This document shows positions 63,701-64,000 of a DNA stretch of 64,000 nt, one piece after another. The position numbers and the translations under genes were made by a program. The notes under the pieces were generated by a model that was given only the letters and a program-made list of their open reading frames with translations, did not search any database and was not told where the DNA came from. The stretch spans positions 122,475 to 186,474 of the forward strand of contig JAVYIN010000006.1 in NCBI GenBank assembly GCA_035968315.1, read 5' to 3'. The DNA comes from Nitrospira sp. (GTDB lineage: Bacteria > Nitrospirota > Nitrospiria > Nitrospirales > Nitrospiraceae). Position 1 is the stretch's first letter, and every line of letters starts with the position of its first letter.

Positions 63701-64000
63701 TCTGAATGACCAGCTGATCGTCCGATTGGGCCAAACGCAGGGTCAGTCCACCAGGATTCGTCACCCAATCCTGGGTGATGAACAAATTCGTCGTGGTGAC
63801 CCCGCTCATGACCTGGACGGTATCAATCTCAGTCACATCCCAACCCCAATCTTGAACAATATCCTGCCCGCTCCCTACCCCGAATACATAGGTGTCGCTG
63901 CCCCCCCAGTCCTGAGCCAGGTCATTCCCCGCGCCGCCGTTGTACACGTCGTTGCCATAGCCCCCGTAGAGCTGGTCGTTGCCAGCCCCTCCGATCAGCG
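60735..64000 (-). CDS. Giant RTX repeat protein (partial)
   Basis: The frame is open to the window end, so the N-terminus is missing; at least 1088 residues are visible. Early RTX blocks (GGxGND, around residues 20-330 from the visible start) include insert strands (LFITQDWVTNPGGLTLRLAQS). Then about eight tandem units of the type NVENLTLTGSAAINGTGN-x-LDNVLxGNSG with GGAGNDTYVVGAGDTVVEN follow. The C-terminus is nearly the same as that of the 2434-residue protein (LRLAIHGSTDYVTIQNWY, then QLIQAMATFSQQTGLTWDQA). Type I secretion by the neighbouring ABC system is expected. Enzyme domains, if any, lie outside the window. Confidence 0.9.
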   Translation of the reverse strand, partial: LIGGAGNDQLYGGYGNDVYNGGAGNDLAQDWGGSDTYVFGVGSGQDIVQDWGWDVTEIDTVQVMSGVTTTNLFITQDWVTNPGGLTLRLAQSDDQLVIQNFNSIEQIQFADGTLWDASAIQARLQQSQIGSDGTDYLWGSAESNYLQGLGGNDSLYGNEGDDVLLGGAGDDSLDGGQGNDVLEGGAGTDWLSDYQGGSDTYRWGVGSGQDTVGDFDAGQGGLDAVEVQGATPAEVTITRDLGVNASALTLHIAGTMDTLTLQNWFDPNGQIEQIRFADGTVWDAPAVLARLESQLTGTEGNDSLFGSELGDTISGLGGPDFLYGQAGNDTLDGGAGADVMDGGAGDDTFIVDDAGDLVVEFAGGGNDTVEASVNFVLSNDAEVETVVLTGSSLINATGSFTDNKLIGNSGDNLLDGSLGNDTMQGGAGNDTYLVESLGDGVTENLNEGIDTVQSSVAYVLGDNVENLTLTGSAAINGTGNVLDNVLAGNSAGNVLTGGAGNDTYIVGAGDTVVENVNEGTDTVQSGVSFTLGANVESLALTGAASINGTGNALDNGLAGNSGDNILDGGAGADTMAGGEGNDTYVVDNVSDVVVENVGEGIDTVQSSVTYALGSNVENLTLTGSAWINGTGNWLDNVLVGNSGVNRLTGGAGNDTYVVGAGDSVVENANEGIDTVQSSVSFTLGANVENLTLTGTAVSSATGNSLANVLTGNSADNLIDGGAGGDTMTGGQGNDVYIVESTGDLVVENANEGADSVQSSITYTLGANVENLALTGTAAINGTGNALDNVLIGNSGANVLTGVAGNDTYVIGAGDTVVEAAGGGIDTVQSALTYTLGANVENLTLTGNAAINGTGNALNNILVGNESANTMAGGAGNDIYVVGVGDTVVESNNNGIDTVQSSVSWTLGANLENLTLLGTAAINGSGNGSANVMIGNSAANVLSAAAGADTLRGGAGNDTVNGGSGNDTYLFGRGDGQDLLQDSGGSADKVLYDAGINPLDLVISRQANDLRLAIHGSTDYVTIQNWYTSTSNQTETIQAGDGQTLLNSQVDQLIQAMATFSQQTGLTWDQAIDQRPQDVQTVLAASWQ
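61130..62960 (-). repeat. Tandem RTX units (about 215-270 bp each)
   Basis: About eight consecutive imperfect units encode the pattern NVENLTLTG-x-A-x-INGTGN. Two period lengths occur (short units with one RTX block and longer ones with an extra GGAGADTMAGG block). They probably change copy number by recombination. They are coding, not CRISPR. Confidence 0.8.

Overview
The window reads as chromosomal DNA of a GC-rich, Gram-negative, chemolithotroph-like bacterium. Gene content and repeat style point to the Nitrospirota, most likely Nitrospira. This is inferred from many small c-type cytochromes, sulfur-redox genes, a ceruloplasmin-like giant multicopper oxidase, sigma-54 regulators and short degenerate repeat arrays. 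No rRNA, tRNA, nitrite oxidoreductase or other taxonomic marker is present, so the assignment is tentative. Almost all genes are on the minus strand; the plus-strand genes supported are an HDOD protein (39130), a secreted protein (40201) and a small ribbon-helix-helix protein (47220).

Region 1 (1-5.6 kb) is a sulfur/redox island: OsmC protein, single-haem cytochrome, YgaP-like membrane protein, TsdA-like dihaem lipoprotein, two-part YeeE/YedE thiosulfate-type permease, second OsmC and a Tat-exported sulfite oxidase-family molybdoenzyme running off the left edge. The last four genes are chained by 4-bp ATGA overlaps, and the cytochrome has a near-consensus sigma-54 promoter. A porin-like gene with a G10 tract near its 5' end precedes the island. 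Region 2 (5.7-16 kb) holds a NarL/NarX-type two-component pair, DsrE-like, VIT1-like and cytochrome genes, an Mla/MCE lipid-transport operon (mlaE with a STAS domain, mlaF, mlaD, auxiliary lipoprotein) and ftsH. Region 3 (16-23.2 kb) is an RND efflux permease/adaptor pair behind a sulfide:quinone oxidoreductase, a cytochrome c'-like protein and a DUF2231 membrane protein.

Region 4 (23.4-38.8 kb) is the most striking. A 1646-residue six-domain multicopper oxidase, of the size and layout of the MofA/MnxG-type proteins linked to Mn(II) oxidation, is followed by two FGE-fold proteins without catalytic cysteines, a beta-barrel outer-membrane protein, a Cys-rich cytoplasmic protein, a CopD-like membrane protein and an exported beta-propeller. 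Upstream, in the same orientation, are an NtrC-type response regulator, its histidine kinase, a perfect -24/-12 promoter, a stand-alone receiver, and a second sigma-54 activator with a cysteine-rich PAS-like sensor. This looks like a two-tier sigma-54 cascade ending at the oxidase.

Region 5 (39-47.4 kb) contains an HDOD protein, small exported proteins, a decayed REP-type transposase, a complete type I secretion system (ABC transporter with a cysteine-less C39-like domain, HlyD, TolC) and an orphan antitoxin-like gene. Region 6 (47.6-64 kb) encodes the probable cargo: a 2434-residue lipase/RTX/cadherin-like protein, a 799-residue lipase/RTX paralogue, a further giant RTX protein running off the right edge, and three accessory genes. 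The two giant proteins share almost the same C-terminal tail, the probable secretion signal.
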